Shown piece after piece: positions 16,493 to 24,886 of a stretch of 64,000 bases of DNA (position 1 is its first letter; each line of letters starts with the position of its first letter). Position numbers and translations under genes: made by a program. The stretch lies in assembly GCA_037442005.1 (NCBI GenBank), contig JBBIRA010000004.1, positions 31,470 to 95,469 of the forward strand. The letters run 5' to 3'. This stretch comes from Leptospirillum sp037442005 (GTDB lineage Bacteria > Nitrospirota > Leptospirillia > Leptospirillales > Leptospirillaceae). Below the pieces are notes generated by a model. The model was not told the DNA's origin, searched no databases, and saw nothing but the letters and a program-made list of their open reading frames with translations.

Positions 16493-18139
16493 ATGGGATC
16501 GCCCAGGAATGAGTACGATAGCCCACCAGGTTGGGCCATTCCCCAAGTTCATGATGCCAATATCCTTTCCTTGGCAAGGGAGATGGGAACCGACCCGGTC
16601 TGGGCCCGAATGCTTTTGGGAAGAGGTTTTGACGGGAGATCTGCAAAGAGGGCTTTTACCTCTCCGGACCCTCCTGGCCAGGATTCCCTGGGGGATCTGA
16701 GTGCGGCCCGCCAAATCCTTCGTCATGTCCTTGAAACCGGTTCACCTATTGCAGTCTATGCTGATCTTGATGTTGACGGTGTGACATCGGCTGTCATGTT
16801 TTCCCGATTTTTGAGAAAAAGAAACCATTCTTTTGTCACCCTTCTGGTTCATCGGAATGATGGCCACGGGTTGAAAAGAGAGCGGCTTCTCTCGCTGATT
16901 GAAAAGGGGTTCCGCTTTCTCCTTGTTGCCGATATGGGAACTTCCGATATTTCGCTGTTAAATGAAATGCAGTCCTATGGTCTTCAGACTATTGTTGTTG
17001 ATCATCATCTGCTTCGGGAGCCATGGCCTTCTCATATCGCACTGGTTCATCCTCAGGGCCGGTCCTGCCTGACCGCTGTCGGAAGCCTCTATGTTCTCCT
17101 TTCCCCCTTTGTTGAAAAAAATGAAGAACCCGAAATGGCTTTTCTTGCCGGACTTGCGGTTCTTGCTGACCGTGCCCCCCTTCTCGGGGGGAACAGGTAT
17201 TTTATCAGGGCTCTCCGGAACCAGAATGCTCTTGAGTCATTTCCCGGCATACGATCACTTCTGAGACGCCGGCTTCAGCGCCGGGTGATGGTCAATGATT
17301 ACTCATTTCTTGTTATTCCTGCGATCAACGCTCCAGGGCGAATGGCGGATCCTTTGCCGGCATTCGAGCTCTTGATGGCAACGAGCGAAAGTGAAGGGGA
17401 ACGGTTTGCACAAATTGTTCTCGATATCAACCGTCGTCGTCAGGAAACCGAATGGTCTCTTTACGAAGAAATCCGGAAGGTCTGGGATGGATGTCCCGTT
17501 GTGTTTCAACCGGGTTGGGCACCGGGTATCATGGGGCGGATTGCGCACCGGCTTTGTGAGGAATTCAATGTCTCCGTCTTTGTTGGAACCCTGAATCAGG
17601 AGGGTGCCGTCAGAGGATCCCTGAGACTCCGGGGCGGAGATACTCTTGATATGGTTCTTAAATGTCTGGAAGGCCTCCCGATCCAGGGGGGAGGCCATGC
17701 AAAGGCGGGCGGTCTTGGTTTTCCGATTGAGGTTCTTGATATGGTCCGGAGAAAGCTCACATCAGAGCTGAACCAGTCAAGAGATAAGCCTGTCCGGGGA
17801 AATGAATGTCTTGAAATTGATGCTTTTTTGCCGGCGTATTACCGGTCCGCCTCATTCTGGGAAGGGTTGGGTGCGCTTCTTCCGTTCGGGGAAGGATTTC
17901 ATCCCCCAAAATTAGGCGTCCGAAATGCGTTAGTTGAGCGTGTCGAAGATGGGCGCGGCAGGACTGTCCTGTGTCATTTTCGCTGGAAACATGGCCTTGA
18001 AAGGGCAGCTATCAGAAGCGGCCTTGAAGTTCCCCGCTCCGGAGAACGATTGGATCTCGTCATGACACCGGAACTTGTTGGAAAGGGGGACAGGGTGGAG
18101 CGGCATTTTTCGATCCACTCCTATCGAATCCATGATTAA
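16493..18139 (+). CDS. recJ: Single-stranded-DNA exonuclease RecJ (DHH family)
   Basis: A 548-residue DHH/DHHA1 phosphoesterase. Motif I is YADLDVDGVTSAVM, motif III VVDHHLL, and the DHHA1 domain has the GGGHAKAGG loop. RecJ degrades single-stranded DNA 5' to 3' in RecF-type recombination and mismatch repair. The protein is near normal RecJ size with a C-terminal OB-like part. Motif II reads VADMGTSD, where RecJ proteins more often have D-N-G. AAGGGG precedes the ATG at 16493. The 3' end overlaps the next gene rel. Confidence 0.88.
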   Translation: MGSPRNEYDSPPGWAIPQVHDANILSLAREMGTDPVWARMLLGRGFDGRSAKRAFTSPDPPGQDSLGDLSAARQILRHVLETGSPIAVYADLDVDGVTSAVMFSRFLRKRNHSFVTLLVHRNDGHGLKRERLLSLIEKGFRFLLVADMGTSDISLLNEMQSYGLQTIVVDHHLLREPWPSHIALVHPQGRSCLTAVGSLYVLLSPFVEKNEEPEMAFLAGLAVLADRAPLLGGNRYFIRALRNQNALESFPGIRSLLRRRLQRRVMVNDYSFLVIPAINAPGRMADPLPAFELLMATSESEGERFAQIVLDINRRRQETEWSLYEEIRKVWDGCPVVFQPGWAPGIMGRIAHRLCEEFNVSVFVGTLNQEGAVRGSLRLRGGDTLDMVLKCLEGLPIQGGGHAKAGGLGFPIEVLDMVRRKLTSELNQSRDKPVRGNECLEIDAFLPAYYRSASFWEGLGALLPFGEGFHPPKLGVRNALVERVEDGRGRTVLCHFRWKHGLERAAIRSGLEVPRSGERLDLVMTPELVGKGDRVERHFSIHSYRIHD

Positions 18140-20390
18140 TCATGAACTGTCTGACCAGAAAGAGGGGGGTATCCTTTCGGTACCGCCAATGGCCTCCCCG
18201 GTGACGATTGACCGGTTGATAGAGGAAACGGCCAGATATAACCTCCCCGAAGAATCCCGGGAAAAAATCCGTCAGGCGTATGAGCTCTCTGCCAAGGCCC
18301 ATGAAGGCCAGTTCCGGCGGTCAGGAGAGTCTTATGTCGAACACCCGCTGAATGTGGCCTGGATCCTGGCGTCGATGAAAGTTGACGCAACCTGCCTGAT
18401 CACGGCGTTGCTTCACGATACGCTTGAGGATACAACGCTCCCTTCGGAAGAGATCGAACGTCTGTTTGGTCCCAAGGTCGTCTCCCTGATTGACGGGGTT
18501 ACCAAGATCGGCAAGTTTCATTTTCAGGCGACCAAGGCGGAAAAACAGGCTGAGAATTTTCGTAAAATGCTCCTTTCCATGTCCGAAGATATCCGGGTCA
18601 TTCTTGTCAAACTTGCTGACCGGCTTCATAACATGCGAACAATTGCATCCCTTGATACGACCCGTCAGAGAGCGATTGCCCAGGAAACCCTTGAGATCTA
18701 TGCTCCCCTCGCCAACCGACTGGGTATCGGATGGATCAAATCCGAACTCGAAGATCTGTCCTTTTCCGTCCAGGATCGGGAAACCTACCAGGACCTGAAG
18801 ATCAAGGTTTCCAACCGGCGCCGGGAAAGAAAAAACTACATCAATACCATTGTCAAAAGTGTTCAGGATGCGCTTGCGGCGAATAACCTCCAGGGTGAAG
18901 TTCAGGGAAGATACAAGCACATCTATAGTATTTACCGGAAAATGACTCTGCAAGAGATCCCTTTTGAAGAAATCTATGACCTCATGGGGATCCGCATTAT
19001 TACGGATACTAAACTGAACTGCTATGCGATTCTGGGGCTTCTTCACAGCCTTTGGAAACCGATGGCCGGAAGGATCAAGGATTTTATCGCCGTTCCCAAG
19101 TCGAACATGTACCAGTCTCTCCATACTACCGTGATCGGGTCTGAAGGTATTCCTGTTGAATTCCAGATCCGGACGGAAGAGATGCACCGGGTTGCGGAAG
19201 AGGGTATCGCCGCCCACTGGAACTACAAAGAAAATGCTGATGGTGCGCCGGCAGAAGGAGAGAGACGGGTTGTTGCCTGGCTCCGGCAACTGGTGGAATG
19301 GCAAAAAGAGCTCCCCGATAACAGGGAGTACATGGACTCCGTCAAGGTCAATCTCTTTCCGGATGAAGTCTATGTGTTTACTCCGAAGGGGCAGGTCAAG
19401 GAGTTGATCAAGGGTGCTACGGCGATTGATTTTGCTTACAGCATTCATACCGAGCTCGGTCATCATTGTATGGGAGCCCGGATTAATGGCCGGTGGTCCC
19501 CCATCAAGACAGAGCTTCAAAGCGGAGATATTGTTGAAATTATTACCAGCCCGTCCCAGACACCAAGCAAGGACTGGTTACGATTTATTTCGACTCCACG
19601 AGCAAGGGCTCGCGTCCGGCACTGGCTGAAAGAGGAAGAGGACAGACAGAGTGCGGAGATTGGGCGTAAATCCCTGGAGAATGAATTCCGGAAAGCCCAT
19701 TTGAGTTTTTCGGATTATCTTAAGTCCCCTTATCTTGAAGTGATCCTGAGCTTTTCAGACCAGTCGACTCAAACATTGGAAAATGTTTATTCCCGTATTG
19801 GTTTTGGCCAGGTCTCCCCGAATACGATTCTCCGGAAGCTTGTTCCAGTACCTTCTGAGTCTATCGAAACTGAAATTCCGGCAGAAATGCATCCGGTTTC
19901 TGATCTTCCCGTTGTTGTGAGGGGGGGCGGGAAAGATCTTCTGATCAGTCTGGCGAAATGCTGCAATCCTGTTCCCGGAGAAGAGATCGTGGGATACATT
20001 ACCCGGGGACGGGGTGTGGTTATTCATTCCCGGGATTGTCCGAACCTGGTTCATCTCTCCATCCAGAAAGAGAGGCTGATCCACTCAACATGGGATAATG
20101 ACCCCAGTAATCTCTTTGAAGTACAGTTAAGAGTTCTGATGGAAGACAAGCCCGGGATGTTGGCGGGGGTTTCCGCAGCCATTTCTGAAAAGGGTGCGAA
20201 TATTAACCATGCGGAAGTCAAACAGGACCGCTTTAAGATGGCGGTCATTGAAATTGCTCTTGGTGTAAAAAATATATCTGACCTTGAGTCCATCATGGAA
20301 GCGATCCGAAGGGTCCGGGGTGTGATCAGGGTTCAACGATTGAAACGGATGACCGGGGGGGACGCTTCCCGTAGATCGGAACCAGCATGA
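18132..20390 (+). CDS. rel: Bifunctional (p)ppGpp synthetase/hydrolase (RelA/SpoT family)
   Basis: A 752-residue long Rel enzyme controlling the stringent response. The HD hydrolase domain keeps its metal motif HDTLEDT (about residue 95), so it should degrade (p)ppGpp. The synthetase domain follows with YDLMGIRIIT and VPKSNMYQSLHTTVIG. A TGS domain (VFTPKGQVKELIKGATAIDF, about 395-455) and a C-terminal ACT domain (LEVQLRVLMEDKPGMLAGVS-like, last 75 residues) complete it. I choose the ATG at 18132, which overlaps the recJ stop by eight bases; an in-frame start at 18075 would lie inside recJ. fdhE overlaps its stop by four bases. Confidence 0.93.
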   Translation: MINHELSDQKEGGILSVPPMASPVTIDRLIEETARYNLPEESREKIRQAYELSAKAHEGQFRRSGESYVEHPLNVAWILASMKVDATCLITALLHDTLEDTTLPSEEIERLFGPKVVSLIDGVTKIGKFHFQATKAEKQAENFRKMLLSMSEDIRVILVKLADRLHNMRTIASLDTTRQRAIAQETLEIYAPLANRLGIGWIKSELEDLSFSVQDRETYQDLKIKVSNRRRERKNYINTIVKSVQDALAANNLQGEVQGRYKHIYSIYRKMTLQEIPFEEIYDLMGIRIITDTKLNCYAILGLLHSLWKPMAGRIKDFIAVPKSNMYQSLHTTVIGSEGIPVEFQIRTEEMHRVAEEGIAAHWNYKENADGAPAEGERRVVAWLRQLVEWQKELPDNREYMDSVKVNLFPDEVYVFTPKGQVKELIKGATAIDFAYSIHTELGHHCMGARINGRWSPIKTELQSGDIVEIITSPSQTPSKDWLRFISTPRARARVRHWLKEEEDRQSAEIGRKSLENEFRKAHLSFSDYLKSPYLEVILSFSDQSTQTLENVYSRIGFGQVSPNTILRKLVPVPSESIETEIPAEMHPVSDLPVVVRGGGKDLLISLAKCCNPVPGEEIVGYITRGRGVVIHSRDCPNLVHLSIQKERLIHSTWDNDPSNLFEVQLRVLMEDKPGMLAGVSAAISEKGANINHAEVKQDRFKMAVIEIALGVKNISDLESIMEAIRRVRGVIRVQRLKRMTGGDASRRSEPA

Positions 20391-21292
20391 TAATGGATCG
20401 GGAAAAGCGATTGGCGGCCCACATCAAAGCACGGCCGCACCTGAAAGATATTTTTCAGTTCCAGCAGAAAATTGAGGAAATATGGAACTCTTCATCGCCA
20501 GATGACTTTCTTCCTGTCGTCTGCCTTTCAGAACCGGAAATCCGTCAACGGATGAAGTCGGGAATCCCGCTGGTCGACCGGCCGCTATTTTCCAAGATTT
20601 CCCTGACAAACTCGGAAACGCAGATGAGGCGCATTCTGACCGTCATGAAGACCGGGGGGGAGAGCGGGGAGATCATGGCATCGAGAATGTCCTCTTATCT
20701 CCGGGGATCCGGAAGAGGGGAGGCGTGGTTCATTCGATCTGTCCTGACAAATGATGACGGGTTCCTGGACAGGGTCTCCCTGGAGATGGAAGTTCCGGGT
20801 CCATTACTTCTCCATCTCCTCCGGATGACGCTCCGTGTTTCATTTGAACGTCTTCATGAAACGCTTCGGACGGTGTTGGGGTCACTGGACTGGGACTATC
20901 CATTATGTCCGGTGTGTGGTGCCGCACCCTCTTTGGGGCAAACGGTTTCACCCGATGTGAGAAGGTATTTCTGTTATTTCTGTTCCTTTTCCTGGGTCGC
21001 CAATCCTCCGGAAGGCTGTCCTTCCTGCGGCCTCATTGATTCGGATCGTGTCAACCTGTTGTATAAGCATCCCGAAGAAAATCAGGGGATCCTTGCGTGC
21101 GAGGGCTGTTTTTCCTATCTAAAGGTCGTGGATCAGCGTTATGCAGAAGAAGATCTTGATTCCGATTTCCAGGAAATCATCGGGATCCATCTGGACATGG
21201 CCGCGATGGAAATGGGCTTTCATCCGTTGGGACAGCCACCTGGTCGTGCCGAGATTATTGTGAGGCCGGGAATTGACAATCCAAACCTTTAG
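20387..21292 (+). CDS. fdhE: Formate dehydrogenase accessory protein FdhE-like
   Basis: A 301-residue protein with a helical N-terminal half and a C-terminal rubredoxin-like half holding four Cys pairs (CPVC, CYFC, CPSC, CEGC) between about residues 178 and 245. This is the arrangement of FdhE, a redox-linked factor needed to mature Tat-exported formate dehydrogenases. Start ATGATA overlaps the rel stop by four bases (ATGA). No formate dehydrogenase gene is in view, so the partner enzyme must be elsewhere. FdhE is well supported by the cysteine pattern; a broader role in metal-enzyme maturation is possible. Confidence 0.8.
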   Translation: MIMDREKRLAAHIKARPHLKDIFQFQQKIEEIWNSSSPDDFLPVVCLSEPEIRQRMKSGIPLVDRPLFSKISLTNSETQMRRILTVMKTGGESGEIMASRMSSYLRGSGRGEAWFIRSVLTNDDGFLDRVSLEMEVPGPLLLHLLRMTLRVSFERLHETLRTVLGSLDWDYPLCPVCGAAPSLGQTVSPDVRRYFCYFCSFSWVANPPEGCPSCGLIDSDRVNLLYKHPEENQGILACEGCFSYLKVVDQRYAEEDLDSDFQEIIGIHLDMAAMEMGFHPLGQPPGRAEIIVRPGIDNPNL

Positions 21293-21349
21293 GAACCAAG
21301 TCTGTTTGAAAGGATTAATTCCAGATAGGAAAAAAGAGGGGTAGGTAGT

Positions 21350-21577
21350 ATGGGGACAGATATTGGCAGCAACCTGAACTCGACGGTCAACTATATCATT
21401 ATTTTTATGGGTGCAGCAGGTTTGGCTCTTTTAGTCGGGCTTGGCATTCAACGTCTTGTGAAATATGAAAAGATAATGGATAAAAAACTTCCCACGGATC
21501 GCCCCAAAGTAGATCCATGGGGCTACCCTCTTGAGGAGCAGCCCGCAGGAAAAAGTGCAAAGGATAAAAAAGAATAA
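21350..21577 (+). CDS. Small single-helix membrane protein, 75 residues
   Basis: A predicted N-out protein with a polar start (MGTDIGSNLNSTVN), one transmembrane helix (YIIIFMGAAGLALLVGLGI), and a basic, charged cytoplasmic tail with the phrase KVDPWGYPLEE and a Lys-rich end. GAGGGG lies nine bases before the ATG. I do not recognise the family. It follows fdhE after 57 bases and may be cotranscribed. The neighbouring gene is convergent with only 15 bases between stops; the short AT-rich hairpin there is too weak to call a terminator. Confidence 0.65.
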   Translation: MGTDIGSNLNSTVNYIIIFMGAAGLALLVGLGIQRLVKYEKIMDKKLPTDRPKVDPWGYPLEEQPAGKSAKDKKE

Positions 21578-21592
21578 CGGAAAAAAACCAAG

Positions 21593-22534
21593 CTAGTTTT
21601 TGGACCGGGAAAGCCAGCGATCCAGGATGATCAGCTCTTCTTTGTGATTCCGGCTAGTTTCAATCTCATTGATGAGGTCAAGGTCCTTCTGGTAAAGATC
21701 GGCTGGCCCATTGAGCTTTCGAATCGGGGCAGCGACCAGAAGGTTGATGAGAGATCTTTTGTACTCCTTGAGTTGATCGTAAACGAGAGCCAACCCTTCG
21801 GAATCGAAGGCGATCCCATCCGGATTCTGGGCTTTCTTGTCGAGGCTCAGCGCCTTCTTAAAAGCCGTGACGGATTGAACATAGTCCGATGACAAAAGGT
21901 CCAGCCTTCCGATATTCCCCATGTTCTCTGCCATCTTCTTTTGATCGCCAATTTTCCGGCTGTACTCATAGGACTTCTTGAAGGCGTTCATTGCCACAGC
22001 ACGTTGCCCCAACTGCCCCATGACAAGTCCCTTGACTGAGTAGAGAAGCGAGCCCACTTCATTTCTGTTACGGGCCTCCTTGATTCTCATTGAGATGGCG
22101 ATTCCTGCGATGACCTCTTTCCGGGCATCCTCTGTTTTTCCCAGCTGCCATTCGACCTGGGCCACCAGCGCGAGCGTATCGGACATCAGGGAAGGGTTGT
22201 CCAGAATGGTTGCTAGGGAGAGAGAGCGCTTATACCAGAGAATCGCAAGGGGGTACCGCTGTGTTCTGGAATAAAGGGAAGCGATCTGATTCATCGTCTG
22301 AACAGAAAGGGGAAGATTTCCGGCAAGCTGATACTGATGAAGCGCAGACCGGAGAACAATGAAGGCCTCTTCAGGATGGCCGGCATCGATCAGTCTGGAG
22401 GCACTTAACAGATTATCATTGGCTTTCAGCATGTTGCCGGTCAGTTGGTGTGATGACCAGGAACAGGCTCCCTGCAACAGGAGGGTGAAATAAACAAAGC
22501 CCGACAGACACCGTTGAAAGAATGTCGTTTTCAT
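21593..22534 (-). CDS. TPR-repeat lipoprotein of the Mla cluster
   Basis: A 313-residue protein starting with a hydrophobic signal ending LLLQGAC at Cys24. This resembles a lipobox (Gly-Ala-Cys), although Gln at -3 is unusual. The rest is made of helical tetratricopeptide repeats (for example RYPLAILWYKRSLSLA, QRAVAMNAFKKSYEYSRKIG, SVTAFKKALSLDKKAQNPDG), a scaffold for protein contacts. It overlaps the mlaD stop by four bases, so it is coupled to that gene. Placement suggests an outer- or inner-membrane anchored partner of the lipid transport system, perhaps filling a role served by other periplasmic parts elsewhere. Confidence 0.75.
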   Translation of the reverse strand: MKTTFFQRCLSGFVYFTLLLQGACSWSSHQLTGNMLKANDNLLSASRLIDAGHPEEAFIVLRSALHQYQLAGNLPLSVQTMNQIASLYSRTQRYPLAILWYKRSLSLATILDNPSLMSDTLALVAQVEWQLGKTEDARKEVIAGIAISMRIKEARNRNEVGSLLYSVKGLVMGQLGQRAVAMNAFKKSYEYSRKIGDQKKMAENMGNIGRLDLLSSDYVQSVTAFKKALSLDKKAQNPDGIAFDSEGLALVYDQLKEYKRSLINLLVAAPIRKLNGPADLYQKDLDLINEIETSRNHKEELIILDRWLSRSKN

Positions 22535-23445
22535 GGCTTCTGTGACTTATCCGGTGAGGGTTGCGGATAGGGGAGAGCCCCTCTCGTTGATTCCCCCAAT
22601 GGGAGCGATGCCTTTGGTGTCTGAATCAGATCCCGAAGAGGCCAGCTTTGCTGCAGTCCTTCAAGAATCTGGTCAGCATTTGAAATGGTTTTTTTGGTAT
22701 CGACAACCAACGACAAGGCGGATTTCGAAATGGGGGCCAGCTTCGGCGTTGCCGCCTTGACGTCCTTGATCGACAAGTCGACATTTTTCATGATATTGGG
22801 GAGTCTGTCGGTTGAGTCCCGTATCTTTTCAGAGGTCTGACGGATATTTCCGGCTGTATCACGGAGTTCATCGTAAATTTCCTGTCGTTTCAAGATGGCC
22901 CCGATTGTTCCTTTGCCCCGGTCAACTGAATCAGAGAGGTCTGCGATATTGGCCACAATCCGCTGGAGATTAAGAATGGTGGGATTCAGTTTTGCCATGA
23001 TCTGGTCAAGGGTAAGTGGCGCTTCTCCTTTGATCCGATGGTTGGGAAGAATGACAGGAAGCCAAGGAGATCCCAGACTGATCCTGAGGGTCACGTCACC
23101 GGAAATGATCCCTGACTTCTCAACTGTAACGAAGGAGTCCTGCCGAATCTTGGGGGCGTATTTTCTCAAGACTTCCATCTGGACTTGAATCTGATTGAGT
23201 TTTGTAAAGTCAACCGATTTGACCTCACCGATAGAGATACCTGCCAGTTTGACGGAAACTCCCGGAACAATCCCGAAAGACTGGTCAAGAACAGTGTAGA
23301 TCATGTAGCGTTTGTCAAAGGCATGCTGATTGACCGCAATCTCGTAAAGCCCGAAGAAGAACCCGAGAAGGGGAACAAGCAGAAATAGCCCTGCGAGGCG
23401 CTCCAGCCGCTTTTCATTCTCTCGATGGACGTAGTGAAGTTTCAT
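22531..23445 (-). CDS. mlaD: MlaD-type MCE-domain substrate-binding protein
   Basis: A 304-residue protein with one N-terminal membrane helix (about 16-37) followed by an MCE domain: YTVLDQSFGIVPGVSVKLAGISIGEV contains the typical GLxxGxxVxxxGxxVG pattern (run GIVPGVSVKLAGISIGEV). After that comes a long helical tail (about 150-265, LNLQRIVANIADL, GTIGAILKR). MCE proteins form hexameric rings that carry phospholipid between membranes, here with the MlaE permease and MlaF ATPase encoded upstream. The tail is longer than in E. coli MlaD and may build a periplasmic tunnel. It seems to have its own promoter at 23529-23557. Confidence 0.9.
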   Translation of the reverse strand: MKLHYVHRENEKRLERLAGLFLLVPLLGFFFGLYEIAVNQHAFDKRYMIYTVLDQSFGIVPGVSVKLAGISIGEVKSVDFTKLNQIQVQMEVLRKYAPKIRQDSFVTVEKSGIISGDVTLRISLGSPWLPVILPNHRIKGEAPLTLDQIMAKLNPTILNLQRIVANIADLSDSVDRGKGTIGAILKRQEIYDELRDTAGNIRQTSEKIRDSTDRLPNIMKNVDLSIKDVKAATPKLAPISKSALSLVVDTKKTISNADQILEGLQQSWPLRDLIQTPKASLPLGESTRGALPYPQPSPDKSQKP

Positions 23446-23528
23446 TCTAAAATGTTTGAGACCTACCCACCGGGGCAGTCTGCCACAGTCTCCTCTTCAG
23501 ATGATTCTTTTTTTATTGTCGAGTGTTG

Positions 23529-23557
23529 ATCATATTGATCATTCTTCTTTTTGACAA
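23529..23557 (-). promoter_or_regulatory. Predicted sigma-70 promoter of mlaD
   Basis: On the minus strand TTGTCA (23557-23552), a 17-base spacer and TATGAT (23534-23529), about 80 bases before the mlaD ATG. Two TGATCA palindromes overlap the -10 and spacer and could be an operator. The host-attachment gene ends 32 bases upstream. Confidence 0.6.
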
Positions 23558-23589
23558 CCCTTCCTCTCGAAAAGAAGGGGAACCGGACT

Positions 23590-24033
23590 TCAGGGAACAA
23601 GAGATCCGGCAATCAGGTCGAATAATTCATTGTCCCCGATTGTTGAGAGATCTTTTTCAATGGTTCCTTTGACCAGTTTTGACGTCTGAAGACTCAGAAG
23701 CGGACGGAGCATCCCCAGAAAATGAGGATCTGCGACAATGTAGAGGTGGTCGAATTGCCCCTTTTTCTCCGCCTCATGGATGTGTTCTGCCACGCTTTTG
23801 AGAAAAAGACGGTCAGAATGTTCGCGTGCATCCCCTGAATGACCGCCTGAATGGGAAACCTTGTTGACGGTGTCAAACTCTCTTCCTGAGCGATCGGTGA
23901 CCAGTGCACCTTCTTTCAACCGACCTTCAGGGTGTTCAACCTTTGAAACAAAATGGAGATTTTTTTCATTTCCAGTCCTGGTAAAGAGCTTTGCGCCTGA
24001 ACGGCCAACAACCAGAATCCCCGTCGGTTTCAT
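23590..24033 (-). CDS. Host-attachment-like protein (PF10116 / baeRF relative)
   Basis: A 147-residue soluble protein. It opens with TGILVVGRSGAKLFTR, then SREFDTV-type and HSGGHSGDAREHSDRLFLKSVAEHI (read as HSGGHSGDAREHSDRLF), FDHLYIVADPHFLGMLRPLL and a C-terminal KDLSTIGDNELFDLI. These are the conserved landmarks of the family named for a plant-attachment protein, now seen as a bacterial relative of archaeo-eukaryotic release factor domains. Its true role is unknown and the name should not be read as evidence of a host. AAGGAGG precedes the ATG. A TATAAT box at 24085-24090, with a poor -35, could start a separate transcript inside the Mla cluster. Confidence 0.8.
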   Translation of the reverse strand: MKPTGILVVGRSGAKLFTRTGNEKNLHFVSKVEHPEGRLKEGALVTDRSGREFDTVNKVSHSGGHSGDAREHSDRLFLKSVAEHIHEAEKKGQFDHLYIVADPHFLGMLRPLLSLQTSKLVKGTIEKDLSTIGDNELFDLIAGSLVP

Positions 24034-24104
24034 CGATGACCTCCTTAACTGTGTTGATCCTTGAACCAGTCGGATACCGTCGAAATTATAGCACTTTTAA
24101 GGAA

Positions 24105-24836
24105 TCATGGGGCGTTATTCGTATTTTCCGGAACCGAAACAAAAAAGGAGTCTTCAACATGTTGAAGCGAATCCGATTCATCCATACGGAGGGTGCGGGT
24201 AAAAATTCCCTGTGGCCTGATCGGTTTACGTGAAAAAAGAAGAATGGTGGTGTGTCCGTTCTTGATAATCTTTTGAAAATACCGGTGAAACAGCCGGATG
24301 CCATCCTGGTCGAGTCCTTCGTAAGGATCATCAAGAACCAGAATGGAAGGATCAAAGATCAGGGCGCGAAGAAGACCGATGACTTTCCTGTCGTTGATCC
24401 CCACCTCATAGGGCATCAGGGCTCCAAGTTGTTCCAATTGATTGCTGATGAGGATTTCTTCAACGATTTCATAGGGTTTTGAGGCTTTGTTCTGGCGCAG
24501 GAACTTGAGGGGAAATGCCAGATTTTCCCGGATACTCAGGGATTCGATCAGGATGCCTTTTTCGGGAAGAAGGCCGATCTTTTTTCTGACGTAGTGCAAC
24601 AGGAGATTATCAGGGTTCTTCATGGACCGGTTAAAGGCGTAATAGGTCCCTTCGGACAATGGGATCAGCCCCATCAGGGATTTGACAAACAGGGTTTTTC
24701 CCGAACTGGCTTTTCCTAAAATATAGGTATGCTGGCATTTGGAAAGGGTGAAGTTCACCTCAGACAGACGGGGACCGCTTGTTCCAACGGAAAGAAAGCT
24801 TGCATTCTCCATTTCGATCAGCAGTTCTTCTTTCAT
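24105..24836 (-). CDS. mlaF: MlaF-like ABC ATPase with degenerate catalytic motifs
   Basis: A 243-residue ABC-type ATPase sited next to the MlaE permease. Walker A is intact (GKASSGKT, 41-48). The other motifs are altered: the Q-loop has Glu92 (LLPEKG) in place of Gln; the LSGGQ signature position reads VGIND (145-149); Walker B ends LVLDDP with Asp170 replacing the catalytic Glu; and the switch His is replaced by Ser202 (LLFSRKP). Family context fits the ATPase that powers phospholipid transport, but normal hydrolysis is doubtful. Helical parts and length are otherwise normal. The frame is intact and clearly under coding constraint, so it is not a pseudogene. Confidence 0.82.
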   Translation of the reverse strand: MKEELLIEMENASFLSVGTSGPRLSEVNFTLSKCQHTYILGKASSGKTLFVKSLMGLIPLSEGTYYAFNRSMKNPDNLLLHYVRKKIGLLPEKGILIESLSIRENLAFPLKFLRQNKASKPYEIVEEILISNQLEQLGALMPYEVGINDRKVIGLLRALIFDPSILVLDDPYEGLDQDGIRLFHRYFQKIIKNGHTTILLFSRKPIRPQGIFTRTLRMDESDSLQHVEDSFFVSVPENTNNAP

Positions 24837-24886
24837 CCGTTCCCTTCTTTAGATGGTGATTGTCATCAGGAATTGTTTGCCGGGTC

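Noticed and set aside
18321..19520. A 399-codon open frame antisense to rel
   Set aside because: The rel protein is strongly conserved on the other strand; the antisense product matches no motif and has no ribosome site.
23558..23579. CCCTTC...GAAGGG inverted repeat after the host-attachment-like gene, considered as a terminator
   Set aside because: Only six pairs with a ten-base loop and no T-run; it overlaps the mlaD -35 region.
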